A stretch of DNA of 64,000 bases. Origin: a virus. Shown here in pieces: positions 54,697-62,436 of the stretch. Position 1 is the first letter of the stretch. Each line of letters begins with the position of its first letter. The stretch covers positions 1 to 64,000 of IMG/VR virus record IMGVR_UViG_3300009082_000018, one strand, 5' to 3'. A program made the translations under genes and the position numbers. The notes beneath the pieces were generated by a model, which saw only the letters and a program-made list of their open reading frames with translations, was not told the origin of the DNA and searched no databases.

Positions 54697-56298
54697 GTGC
54701 AGAACTTCGGTGGCTCGTTCTCGACTGTTAGCACTCCGCAGACCCAGCCGACCCCGGGCAAGAACGAAATCAAGATGCGCTCCGGTGGCTACGGCTTCGC
54801 CGTGGATGACTGGGTGCGCCTCAACCGGTTTTTGATCATGGGCTCGGAGGGCGGAACCTACTACGCCTCGGAACGCGAGATGACCAAGGTCGCCAGCGAT
54901 GCGGCCATGAGGCTGGTCAGACAGAATGGTGTGGCGGTGGTCAACCACGTCGTCGAGATCAGCCAGTCCGGTCGTGCGTTCAAGAACGATCCGGCGCTGT
55001 GGGTTCTGGCCATGGCATCGCAGCTCGGTGATCAGGCTACCAAAGAGCTGGCGTACAAGTCGCTGCCGTTGGTGGCACGCATCTCGACCCACCTGTTCCA
55101 CTGGCTGCAGTACACCAAGGCCTTCGGGCACCAGGGAGGCAACGGCTTCAAGCGGGCAGTGGCACGATGGTACCTGGAGCAGACACCGGCTCATCTGGCT
55201 CACCAGGTCGTGAAGTATCAGGCTCGTGATGGGTGGTCGCACCTGGACGCTCTTCGGATCGGTCACCCGACTCCGTCGGATGAGCTGTTCCAGGCAATCT
55301 TCCACTACGTCAAGCACGGCAGGACCAAAGATCTGTCGGCGGTTGCGGCGGTTCCGGAAGAGCTGACGCTCATCTGGGCGTGGGAGAAGATCAAAGAGGC
55401 AAAGAACGCCGATGAGGTCGCCAATCTGATCAGTGCTTTCAAGTTGCCGCACGAGTGCGTGCCGAACGAGTGGAAAGACCAGCAGGGGGTCTGGGGTGCG
55501 TTGTTGAACTCGATGGCACCGCACGCCATGCTGCGGAACCTGGGCAAGATGACCTCGGTGGGTCTGCTAGAGGGCAAGTCGGCGGCGGTGCAGAAGGTCG
55601 TGGACACGCTGACGGACATGGAGCGTCTGAAGAAGGCCAGGATGCACCCGATGTCGGTGCTGACTGCGTTGGCGGTCTACCGGACGGGCCGTGGCATCAA
55701 GGGCTCGCTGAGCTGGAACCCGAACCGTCGGGTGATCGACGCGCTCGATGAGGCCTTCTACCTGTCCTTCGGGACAGTGACGCCGACGGGCAAGCGGCTG
55801 CTTCTGGCCCTGGACGTATCAGGGTCGATGGGATCGCCGTGCGCTGGTTCTCCGCTGACCTGCAGGGAGGCGACGGCAGCCATGGCGATGGTCACGGCAC
55901 GGACGGAAGAGGACTACGAGATCGTCGGCTTCTGCGACAGCCTGAAGACGCTGAGCATCTCGCCGAAGCAGCGTCTGGATGACGTCGTGGAGTCGATCTC
56001 CCATCTGTCCTTCGGAGGCACGGACTGCAGCTTGCCGTTCCGTTGGGCGCAGTCCAAGCAGCAGAAGTTCGACGGTGTTATCACCTACACCGACAATGAG
56101 AGTTGGGGAGGTCCAGTGAAGGTTCACCAGGCAATGCAGCAGTATCGCCAGAAGATGGGCACCACAACCAAGGGAGCCTTCGTGGCCTTTGCGGCCAATG
56201 AGTACTCGGTGGCAGACCCGGACGACGCGGGTCAGATGAACTTCGTGGGCCTGGACGCCAACCTGCCACAGGCGCTCTCCAGCTTCATTGGAGAGTAG
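54697..56298 (+). CDS. rsr: Ro60 (TROVE-domain) RNA-binding protein
   Basis: GGAGG at 54686-54690 places the start at the GTG at 54697. The 533-residue protein has a HEAT-repeat TROVE ring in residues about 10-350 (SGGYGFAVDDWVRLNRFLIMGSEGGTYYASEREMTKVASDAAMRLV, then SSQLGDQATKELAYKSLPLVARISTHLFHW-like text) and a von Willebrand A domain from about 365 with a complete MIDAS opening DVSGS (Asp373, Ser375, Ser377) and a Thr/Asp pair further on. Ro60 binds Y RNAs on its surface and misfolded RNAs in its hole, and works with PNPase in bacteria. Length matches bacterial Rsr proteins. Confidence 0.92.
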   Translation: MQNFGGSFSTVSTPQTQPTPGKNEIKMRSGGYGFAVDDWVRLNRFLIMGSEGGTYYASEREMTKVASDAAMRLVRQNGVAVVNHVVEISQSGRAFKNDPALWVLAMASQLGDQATKELAYKSLPLVARISTHLFHWLQYTKAFGHQGGNGFKRAVARWYLEQTPAHLAHQVVKYQARDGWSHLDALRIGHPTPSDELFQAIFHYVKHGRTKDLSAVAAVPEELTLIWAWEKIKEAKNADEVANLISAFKLPHECVPNEWKDQQGVWGALLNSMAPHAMLRNLGKMTSVGLLEGKSAAVQKVVDTLTDMERLKKARMHPMSVLTALAVYRTGRGIKGSLSWNPNRRVIDALDEAFYLSFGTVTPTGKRLLLALDVSGSMGSPCAGSPLTCREATAAMAMVTARTEEDYEIVGFCDSLKTLSISPKQRLDDVVESISHLSFGGTDCSLPFRWAQSKQQKFDGVITYTDNESWGGPVKVHQAMQQYRQKMGTTTKGAFVAFAANEYSVADPDDAGQMNFVGLDANLPQALSSFIGE

Positions 56299-56301
56299 CT
56301 C

Positions 56302-56511
56302 ATGCCCCGCCGCCCAGAAGACCAACCGCAAACCCCACCTGAGGTCTTCACCGTCCGCCTGCAAGGTCAGGATGCGGCGGACTTCCGTCGTCTGCAATCA
56401 GCAGCTGCAGCTGAGGTCCCTCCAGGAGCCCGGCAGACTCGTCACAGCTTTGCTGTCTGGTTGCTGAAATTGGGGATGAAAGCGATCGAGACGGTCAAGC
56501 GGAAGCGCTAG
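56302..56511 (+). CDS. Small basic protein downstream of Ro60
   Basis: The 69-residue protein begins four bases after the Ro60 stop. It has a Pro-rich start, then a strand (FTVRLQGQD) and two helices (AADFRRLQSAAAAEV, SFAVWLLKLGMKAIETVKRKR) in a ribbon-helix-helix-like order. It may be a DNA-binding regulator or a Ro60 partner; no family match can be claimed. It ends at the point where the two transcription directions meet. Confidence 0.55.
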   Translation: MPRRPEDQPQTPPEVFTVRLQGQDAADFRRLQSAAAAEVPPGARQTRHSFAVWLLKLGMKAIETVKRKR

Positions 56512-56630
56512 CTGTTGCTGCTGCCTAGGTCTCCAGCAGGTCCCACACCATCCCTAGAGATGACGTTTCCGTGCTCGTCCACGTCCACGTTCAGTGCTGG
56601 CAGCTCACCACTGCTGATGTAGTTTCCAAT
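56508..56630 (-). CDS. Possible small protein with non-ATG start
   Basis: After the stop of the 56635 gene the minus strand has a protein-like frame (IGNYISSGELPALNVDVDEHGNVISRDG) of about 40 residues that ends at the convergent gene end. There is no ATG, GTG or TTG in frame; an ATT at 56630 is the only candidate start and the TAGGAG before it is too close. It may be a gene with an ATT start or a remnant. Confidence 0.3.
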   Translation of the reverse strand: MGNYISSGELPALNVDVDEHGNVISRDGVGPAGDLGSSNS

Positions 56631-56634
56631 TCTC

Positions 56635-56904
56635 CTATGGTTTCTTTTCTGGCTCTCCCGATGGTGGTTCTGGCTCCTTTGGAGTCGGCACAGGCTTGGA
56701 TACCTGAAAGACCTTGCACCGGACGGCTAGGAACAGCTCTCCTTCCTGCACACCAGTGATCCGCATTTTGGAATCGTTGTCAAGCTCGATCCTATAGCTC
56801 TCCTGGTGCAGCATCTGATGGAAGATCGCCAGCAGCTGCTCAGACATCTGCTTCGGAGATAGGTTTCGTTTACCTGAACGAGGACGTTTTTGTTGTGCAG
56901 ACAT
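56635..56904 (-). CDS. Small hypothetical protein
   Basis: The 89-residue protein has a basic start (QQKRPRSGKRNLSPKQMSEQLLAIFHQMLHQESYRIEL), a short beta part and a Pro/Glu/Lys-rich tail. It overlaps the end of the deoxynucleoside kinase gene by 35 bases. No family is recognised. Confidence 0.55.
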   Translation of the reverse strand: MSAQQKRPRSGKRNLSPKQMSEQLLAIFHQMLHQESYRIELDNDSKMRITGVQEGELFLAVRCKVFQVSKPVPTPKEPEPPSGEPEKKP

Positions 56905-57532
56905 CTTTGATAGTCGCCGAAATCGCGTCCCAGTCCGGAACGGCAGTGGTTGGATCCCAGATCAGTCTGGAAACCTTTACAGCGTGTCCCCAAGGCATCA
57001 AGCCAGACTCAGCTTCTTGCAGGAGCTTCTGGTAGCCTTCGTTGAGTCGCTCGAGGTAGTCGATAGCCACAGCTGCCTCAGCCCCACGGTTCCGCTGTCG
57101 CATACGTTCGTATGCCGTCTTCGGCTGAACGTCAAGGAAGATCAGTTTGGTGGGTGGAAGAAGCTCGTGGCACATGACGTTGTAGCAGTACTCGTAGGTA
57201 TCCCAGTCGAGCTGGTTGATGTTACCCATTGCAGTGTGCAGGCTGGCGAAGACTCGGTCACCGCTGAGAGAGCGATCGAGAATCGCGCCGGCAAAGGGCC
57301 CAACTCCCAGAGAGATGAGGGCAGCCATTTTCTGCATTGCGTACCTTCGATGCAAAAGGTAGATCTGCATTCCAAAGGCATAGGTCTTTGGGTCCTGGTA
57401 GAACTTCTCCAGGTATGGGTTGGTGTCGACTGGCTCTTCGATGACGGAGAAGTTGAGCCGCTTTCCGACTTCGCGGGAGAACGTGGTTTTTCCACAGCCA
57501 ATGATTCCTTCTACCCAGAGTAGAGGCTTCAT
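56870..57532 (-). CDS. Deoxynucleoside kinase
   Basis: The ATG at 57532, which overlaps the thyX stop as ATGA, gives 220 residues; the longer open frame upstream has no family features. Residues 9-16 (GIIGCGKT) form the P-loop, Glu32/Glu33 and DRS (86-88) are the substrate and catalytic motifs of the dCK/dGK/TK2 family, and RMRQRNRGAE carries the lid arginines. These enzymes phosphorylate deoxynucleosides to feed phage DNA synthesis. It is next to thyX and a dNMP kinase, a coherent nucleotide salvage unit. Confidence 0.85.
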   Translation of the reverse strand: MKPLLWVEGIIGCGKTTFSREVGKRLNFSVIEEPVDTNPYLEKFYQDPKTYAFGMQIYLLHRRYAMQKMAALISLGVGPFAGAILDRSLSGDRVFASLHTAMGNINQLDWDTYEYCYNVMCHELLPPTKLIFLDVQPKTAYERMRQRNRGAEAAVAIDYLERLNEGYQKLLQEAESGLMPWGHAVKVSRLIWDPTTAVPDWDAISATIKDVCTTKTSSFR

Positions 57533-58149
57533 GCCAATACCTCGCGGTAGTCTGCAAATACCTCGGGGCAGTTCTCGAGAAGGATGCGGCCGATCATGAT
57601 AGCAACCTCTCGCATCTGTGGGTGAGCCTTGGTCGACGTCCTCATCTTGAGGAAGTGGCGCCACTCACGCAGGTTTGCTGTCGCCACCAGCTCGGTCTTG
57701 AGGCAGGTGGGTAGGACAGAACGGGCGATCTCAGGCGGCACTCCCATGGTGATCATTCCGAGGTAGCTGTGTTCTGCCATGCGAATGGAGGCTATCCACA
57801 GATCTCTAGTCTCCCCTGTGAGTCCTGGAGGCTCGATGACAGTGATCTCTCCCCCGAATTTGTCCTTGCCATAGTTGCAGTAGCGCGTCGACTCCTGCGA
57901 GTAGCTCATGAGCCTGTGTCGAACGAACTCGTGGCTCACGCCTCGGTCGCAGACCACCCTGAAACTGGCCCAGCCGTGTTCGATCACGGACTCGTGACCG
58001 CGCTCGAGAAGCATCTTCACGAACTTGGCTGCGCTCTCAGCTGTGATCTTGTCCTCGGACTTGTAGCAAGTCCGCCCGCACACCTCGATGAGCTTCTGGG
58101 CGTTGGGGATGATGAACTCCCGCTTGACTGACTGCCACACAATCTTCAT
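57529..58149 (-). CDS. thyX: Flavin-dependent thymidylate synthase ThyX
   Basis: AAGGAGG stands just before the ATG at 58149. The 206-residue protein has the ThyX signature RHRLMSYSQESTR at residues 77-89 (RHRxxSxxxxSxR), and the C-terminal segment ANLREWRHFLKMRTSTKAHPQMREVA that completes the FAD/dUMP site. ThyX makes dTMP from dUMP using methylene-tetrahydrofolate and FAD. The length is normal. It is coupled to neighbours on both sides by ATGA overlaps. Confidence 0.95.
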   Translation of the reverse strand: MKIVWQSVKREFIIPNAQKLIEVCGRTCYKSEDKITAESAAKFVKMLLERGHESVIEHGWASFRVVCDRGVSHEFVRHRLMSYSQESTRYCNYGKDKFGGEITVIEPPGLTGETRDLWIASIRMAEHSYLGMITMGVPPEIARSVLPTCLKTELVATANLREWRHFLKMRTSTKAHPQMREVAIMIGRILLENCPEVFADYREVLA

Positions 58150-58358
58150 TGTGCTCCTCCTTGCAGGCACAGCAAGATGATTCCGAGGTTGGTCTTGTCG
58201 AACTGGTACGTATCACCAGATTCTTCTCGTACCTTTCTCAGATGTGCTATCAAGTCCTTGCTCTGCACTGCGTTCATCATCAAGATCGTTCTGATCTTGT
58301 TGGTTTTAGCTGGCGGTGGTGTCGTCTTTGGCTTGATCTTGGGTGGCGTTTTCTGCAT
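58146..58358 (-). CDS. Small hypothetical protein between thyX and dNMP kinase
   Basis: The longest frame gives 70 residues with a very basic, Pro/Lys-rich N-terminus that overlaps the dNMP kinase gene by 53 bases; a start at the internal ATG pair near 58276 would give a 44-residue acidic-basic helix-rich protein (SKDLIAHLRKVREESGDTYQFDKTNLGIILLCLQGG). The stop overlaps the thyX start. The start is uncertain and no family is recognised. Confidence 0.45.
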   Translation of the reverse strand: MQKTPPKIKPKTTPPPAKTNKIRTILMMNAVQSKDLIAHLRKVREESGDTYQFDKTNLGIILLCLQGGAQ

Positions 58359-58926
58359 TCAGCTCTCCCAGTAGCATGTGGTCGATCATCTTGTCGACTT
58401 GGTCTCGAAGAGCATCGAGAGACCCATTGTTGTCCAGCTCATAGTCCCAGTGCGGGTATCCATCCAAGGCGATCTCCGAATCATGTGTGTCCATACTCGG
58501 ATCGAATGGAACATCTCTTTTGCAACGAACCATGAAGCCGCCAAGATGCTTGATCGCCGCAGCCTCGTTGGAGAAGCGCAGATCGGTGACCAGAATCGAG
58601 GTGTGCTGGTCCTGCTGGACTCGCCGGACGAAGGTCTTCACCCAGATCTGGTCGTCGATCACTTTCCGCATGGCTTCAGTGCCGGCGTACTGCAGGGCCC
58701 AGCGCGGTGTGAATCCCCAATATGGATCAGGAATGCCTTTGAGGTCACCGTAGAGTTGCTCATCGTTGAAGCCGAAGACAACCCTGCACATTTCCTTCAG
58801 GGAGTAGGCGAAGGCGTCGTGGCGCACTTTCATGCCCCTTGTTTGCAGGTTCTCAAAGGCCATGGCTGCTGCTGTGTCTTTGCCTCTGCACCTTTTATGG
58901 CCGAAGCCGATGATCAATCGTCTCAC
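58306..58926 (-). CDS. Deoxynucleoside monophosphate kinase (T4 gp1-like)
   Basis: GAGGAG before the GTG at 58926 decides the start; the open frame upstream is not used. The 206-residue protein begins RRLIIGFGHKRCRGKDTAA, the P-loop variant of T4 gene 1 dNMP kinases (Lys16, Asp17, Thr18), and has the segments WALQYAGTEAMRKVIDDQIWVKTF and VTDLRFSNEAAAIK typical of this family. It phosphorylates dNMPs, including products of the neighbouring thyX and kinase genes. Confidence 0.85.
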   Translation of the reverse strand: MRRLIIGFGHKRCRGKDTAAAMAFENLQTRGMKVRHDAFAYSLKEMCRVVFGFNDEQLYGDLKGIPDPYWGFTPRWALQYAGTEAMRKVIDDQIWVKTFVRRVQQDQHTSILVTDLRFSNEAAAIKHLGGFMVRCKRDVPFDPSMDTHDSEIALDGYPHWDYELDNNGSLDALRDQVDKMIDHMLLGELNAENATQDQAKDDTTAS

Positions 58927-58936
58927 AATGATCTCC

Positions 58937-59422
58937 TCAGAATGTGATATCGTCGCCTTCGAACAGGATATCGATCTGATTATCCTTGAAGTGCTTGACT
59001 TCGTCTTCGTCGTACACAGTTCTCGACAACGCATCCGCTTCGGTGTTCTTTTCTCTGGGAATCCACTGGAAGGTGACACCCCGACCGTAACGAGCCTTGG
59101 CTTTGATCACCATTTCGTGAAGAGGAACCAATTTCTCGTCACGGCATTCCCAGGTACCGCTACACTGGTTCACGATGAGCTGTGAATCTGACTTGATAAT
59201 GACGGGTTGTCTTTTCCCCACAGGAAGCTTGATCAACCACAGCATGGCCGCAATCACGGCATGGTATTCTCCGATATTGTTGGTTGCCAGAGCACCTCCT
59301 TTGACCGAGATACCGGCCTCTTGGTGTACTAGGTTCTGTCCGTTTTTGACGATGAAGGCCCAAGACACAATGCCGCCTGGGTTGAACGGCTCAATTGAGC
59401 TGTCAGTGTTGATGAACAACAT
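58937..59422 (-). CDS. Ribonuclease HI
   Basis: The 161-residue protein has the RNase H active-site residues in order: Asp7 (NTDSS), Glu52 (NNIGEYHAV), Asp79 (KSDSQLIVNQ) and Asp130 (ADALSR). The region before the last Asp reads IPREKNTEAD, without the loop His of E. coli RNase HI, as in many phage and plant relatives. It degrades RNA in RNA-DNA hybrids, for example R-loops and primers, which fits the presence of a UvsW-like helicase elsewhere in the window. Confidence 0.9.
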   Translation of the reverse strand: MLFINTDSSIEPFNPGGIVSWAFIVKNGQNLVHQEAGISVKGGALATNNIGEYHAVIAAMLWLIKLPVGKRQPVIIKSDSQLIVNQCSGTWECRDEKLVPLHEMVIKAKARYGRGVTFQWIPREKNTEADALSRTVYDEDEVKHFKDNQIDILFEGDDITF

Positions 59423-59641
59423 CTAATCCTCTTCTCCCTCGTCGAAGCTATCCGGGTCTTTCTCCTTGAATGGCTTCTGCAGGCACCAGTAGAAGTCGAC
59501 ACACGGAGGTCTCGTCCCACCACCAGAGCAGATGCTCATCAGCAGGAGGCGCCACGGTCTCTTCAAGTAGAATCGGCAGTAGGACTTGACATTCGCCAGG
59601 CCACCTTCCTTGTGCGACAGCTTTGGGATGTCGCCCAGATC
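59423..59641 (-). CDS. Cys-containing acidic-tailed protein, start unclear
   Basis: Downstream of the KTSC gene a frame codes for LANVKSYCRFYLKRPWRLLLMSICSGGGTRPPCVDFYWCLQKPFKEKDPDSFDEGEED, which looks like real protein with four Cys and an acidic end. There is no ATG, GTG or TTG between the KTSC stop and the internal ATG of MSICSGG. The frame stays open through the KTSC gene to 59863, so it may start far upstream, use a rare start, or be reached by frameshift. The boundary given here is only the part after KTSC. Confidence 0.4.
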   Translation of the reverse strand, partial: DLGDIPKLSHKEGGLANVKSYCRFYLKRPWRLLLMSICSGGGTRPPCVDFYWCLQKPFKEKDPDSFDEGEED

Positions 59642-59643
59642 TT

Positions 59644-59892
59644 CTACTGGGCTTCCGGCCAGCTTCCCTTTTCCAGCCTTTCGTAGCTCTGGTGTCGGAT
59701 GTTCTGGTGGAAGTACTTCCCCGATGACTCCGCATTCAGGATCTCTTCCATCTCGTGTGCTAGATCCGGATAGCGGTACATCTCCCCGTTCCTGAACTGG
59801 ACGATCAGGAAGTCGTCCTTTGTCCCCACGGCGGATAAATTGGAAGACCTTACCTCGACCCATTGATCAACCTCAAAGTCTGGATGGCTCAT
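59644..59892 (-). CDS. KTSC-domain protein
   Basis: The 82-residue protein matches the KTSC domain pattern: VRSSNLSAVGTKDDFLIVQFRNGEMYRYPDL followed by a helix with SSGKYFHQNIRHQSYERL. KTSC proteins are small and common in phages, sometimes fused to Lys-tRNA synthetase-like or other domains; their function is not established. It lies just downstream of the terminase gene. Confidence 0.85.
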   Translation of the reverse strand: MSHPDFEVDQWVEVRSSNLSAVGTKDDFLIVQFRNGEMYRYPDLAHEMEEILNAESSGKYFHQNIRHQSYERLEKGSWPEAQ

Positions 59893-59901
59893 AGTTTGAT
59901 C

Positions 59902-61764
59902 CTAACCAAATGTCATGAGTGGCACGCGCCGCAATCGTTCCAAGGCGATGTTGCAGAAGTTCCACGCATGCACGCTGTGCGGATCCAGACCGAGGTTAAC
60001 CCACTCCATTCTGAACGTGCCAGTTTCCTCGTTGACGACAGCCTTTTGCCGAACGATTTTCGTGGCATGCAAGTAGAAGTAGTTGCGGAAAATCGCCTGG
60101 GGTTCGTAGCGGCCGGTCTCAAGGCCACGGGCCATTTGGATCAGCGTGCTTGGGGCAGGCCACTCGCAATTGCGGTGGGCAATCTCAGCAAGTGCGAAAT
60201 CGATCGACATGTAACGGTTGAGAACGCAAGTGTACTTGAACTTGAGTCCTGGTCCACCCTTGCGGACGTTCATCTTGTCCTTGGGACGGTCTCCCCACTG
60301 CACAATGTCTCTCTGAGTGCCATGGCTATCGAGGTACCAGGCCACAAAGACACGTCGTGGGAAAGTACGAGCGAAGTCGATCGCCTCATTGGAGTTAGGC
60401 ATGGCGTCGATGATGCACAGATCGACGTCGTACTCCTTCATCAATTGGTAGAGGCGCTTGAACGGAGTGATCCGCTGCCCACCTTCGTAGTACATCGGAT
60501 TCATGCTGTCGATGATCTCGTAATGGATTATTCTCTTCTTTCCAGGTTGGCGCTCCGCGATGACCACGTAGTTGTTGCCTGACATCTGGTCCACGCCCAT
60601 GGCGACCTGGCTCTTGCGGCCCTTGACAGGGCCCCACAGGATGTCTGTGTTCTCGCATGCGATCAGATCATCTGTGCTGACCGGGACGTTTTCAGCATCG
60701 ACGTATGGCTTGCCCAGCTTGGCGTTGTGGAACTCTTTCAGGTTTTGGGTCGTGGTAAAGGCACGCCAGATCTCTGCCGGCGATATGAACTTCGACATCA
60801 TCTGGTGGATGTGGTAGCTGGAGACGTCCACGCCAGGATTGTGCGGTATGAATCGGCCATTCTGGGGATCGTTGATCCTCATCTTGCAACGGGGGCATCG
60901 GTAGTAGATCTCCTTGTCAGTGATGGCCATGCAATCTGGCCACACCTCAGACAAGATCACTCCGTCAGGGCAGTTACACTTAGAGTGCCAGTAATTCTGA
61001 GTACCCTGAATGAACTGCCGGTGAATGTCCGCGTGTGGATAGCCGGCGGTGGAAACTTGCATGATCCATTTGAAGATGCTGTGGCTTACGCGTTCCCTCG
61101 CTTGGTCGATGTCCGCTGCATTCATCAGTCGGACTTCGTCGAAGGCTAGCATGTCAAATGGGGTAGAGTCCTTGGAGGCGACGCCGCCGAGGTGGCGCAT
61201 GTAGAGGGAAGACTTGGCTCCTACCTTTTTGAATCCGATGGTGTCAGTGTCTTGAACGGCATCAGCTAACTCTGGGTTGCTCATCACCAGGGGATAGAGC
61301 CGATCTTTGGACAGCAGGGCTACATCATCCTGGGTGGGGAAGAAGAAGCAAGCCTTGACCGAACGGTATAGGCAGAACCAGAAGAGCTTGAGCAGAACGA
61401 AGATCGTGGCACCCATCTGGGCGCTCTTCATTAGCACAAATTCCTTGTTTCGATCCAGATACATCGGAATAAGGTACTTGTGCGAGTCTATGTCAAACGG
61501 TTTGTGATCAACCTCGATACCTGTTGTGCAAGCCCATAGCAGGAAGTTCTCTTGCTTGAGGGCATTCAACTGGTCTGGGCTAACACTAGCCGGAGAGATT
61601 GAGCTGATACCTGAGAAGTCATGGGCCTGCTGCGATGGCATCAGGTTACCAAGGACATCTTGGATTGGCTGCTCGTCTTTCTTGATTTTTACGGCCTGCC
61701 GTGTCGGTTTGATCTTGACCGCTGTCCTTTTGGGAGGCGGGTTCTTCTTGATCTCTTCGTTCAT
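59902..61764 (-). CDS. Terminase large subunit, GpA-like
   Basis: The 620-residue protein is a packaging motor of the lambda GpA type: an ATPase with a P-loop-like segment MKSAQMGATI (about 112-121), in which the usual P-loop Lys is Ala and Lys113 may act instead, Walker B FDMLAFDE (203-210), a zinc-ribbon-like pair (CNCPDG and YRCPRCKM) and a nuclease part starting near VAMGVDQMSGNNYVV (about 385). The N-terminal 35 residues are a Lys/Pro-rich tail. It translocates and cuts DNA during head filling. The start overlaps the NYN gene stop as ATGA. Confidence 0.85.
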   Translation of the reverse strand: MNEEIKKNPPPKRTAVKIKPTRQAVKIKKDEQPIQDVLGNLMPSQQAHDFSGISSISPASVSPDQLNALKQENFLLWACTTGIEVDHKPFDIDSHKYLIPMYLDRNKEFVLMKSAQMGATIFVLLKLFWFCLYRSVKACFFFPTQDDVALLSKDRLYPLVMSNPELADAVQDTDTIGFKKVGAKSSLYMRHLGGVASKDSTPFDMLAFDEVRLMNAADIDQARERVSHSIFKWIMQVSTAGYPHADIHRQFIQGTQNYWHSKCNCPDGVILSEVWPDCMAITDKEIYYRCPRCKMRINDPQNGRFIPHNPGVDVSSYHIHQMMSKFISPAEIWRAFTTTQNLKEFHNAKLGKPYVDAENVPVSTDDLIACENTDILWGPVKGRKSQVAMGVDQMSGNNYVVIAERQPGKKRIIHYEIIDSMNPMYYEGGQRITPFKRLYQLMKEYDVDLCIIDAMPNSNEAIDFARTFPRRVFVAWYLDSHGTQRDIVQWGDRPKDKMNVRKGGPGLKFKYTCVLNRYMSIDFALAEIAHRNCEWPAPSTLIQMARGLETGRYEPQAIFRNYFYLHATKIVRQKAVVNEETGTFRMEWVNLGLDPHSVHAWNFCNIALERLRRVPLMTFG

Positions 61765-62303
61765 GACCGTCTTCCCGGGTCTTGGAACACTTCTCTATCC
61801 GTCAAGAATATGATCTCGTCAGCGGCGTTGTGCAGCAGACTCGAGGCGACATTCTGAAAAGTGATCACTTCAACTCGCTTGTTCAACCTCTTCAACCTCT
61901 CAAGCAACAGAGCGTAGTCACCGTCACCAGAAACCAGCACGAAGGTGTCGAAGGTATCGATGTCGCTGATAGCGTCAACGGCAATTCCAACATCCCAATC
62001 CGTGGCATACGGCTTGAGAAGACCTTTTTCGATCCTCATATCTCTGGTCTTCACTGTGAAACCAAGGTTGCGGAGTGATCGCAGGAAGCGAGCATTCTGA
62101 GCGGGCTGCTTGTCGCTGCCTTGGACGGTCACAGCATAGGCAACGATCTTCGCTTGTCGCGGCATGTTCGCGAACTGTCTGGAACAGATCAGCTGCTTCA
62201 GAGATGAGTAGCTGACCCTCGCGTCCCTGCCATGGATCTCCCGGCAGGAATGCCAGAGGTTGTTCACGTCGATGGCGACGTATGCACGCTCAGCCTGGCT
62301 CAT
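61761..62303 (-). CDS. NYN-domain (LabA/DUF88-like) ribonuclease
   Basis: The 180-residue protein is a PIN-like NYN domain: IDVNNLW (Asp12) at the N-terminus, KPYATDWDVGIAVDAI (acidic residues 102, 104, 110) in the middle and FVLVSGDGDYALLLERL (Asp127, Asp129) after it form the metal-binding acidic site. NYN proteins are RNA-cutting enzymes. With Ro60, Y RNAs and tRNAs in the same genome, a part in tRNA or Y RNA processing or in destroying host RNA is possible but inferred. Confidence 0.85.
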   Translation of the reverse strand: MSQAERAYVAIDVNNLWHSCREIHGRDARVSYSSLKQLICSRQFANMPRQAKIVAYAVTVQGSDKQPAQNARFLRSLRNLGFTVKTRDMRIEKGLLKPYATDWDVGIAVDAISDIDTFDTFVLVSGDGDYALLLERLKRLNKRVEVITFQNVASSLLHNAADEIIFLTDREVFQDPGRRS

Positions 62304-62304
62304 T

Positions 62305-62436
62305 CTATTTCTTCAGCTCATTGTCCTTGCATGTGCAACGCAGCACGGGTTGTCTGCACTTGGAGCATCGTGGGACCTCGGGTGTCTTAGGCTTAGGCTC
62401 TTCTTGGGGGCGGCCTTTTTTCGACTTGTCTGACAT
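62305..62436 (-). CDS. Small zinc-ribbon-like protein (43 residues)
   Basis: AGGAGAGATCA precedes the ATG at 62436. The 43-residue protein has a Lys/Pro-rich start and then CSKCRQPVLRCTCKD, a compact four-Cys knuckle (CxxC...CxC). Its stop lies one base before the NYN start, and its 5' part overlaps the end of the RuvC-like gene by 44 bases. It is too short for usual gene callers. It may be a nucleic-acid or protein binding cofactor of its neighbours. Confidence 0.65.
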   Translation of the reverse strand: MSDKSKKGRPQEEPKPKTPEVPRCSKCRQPVLRCTCKDNELKK

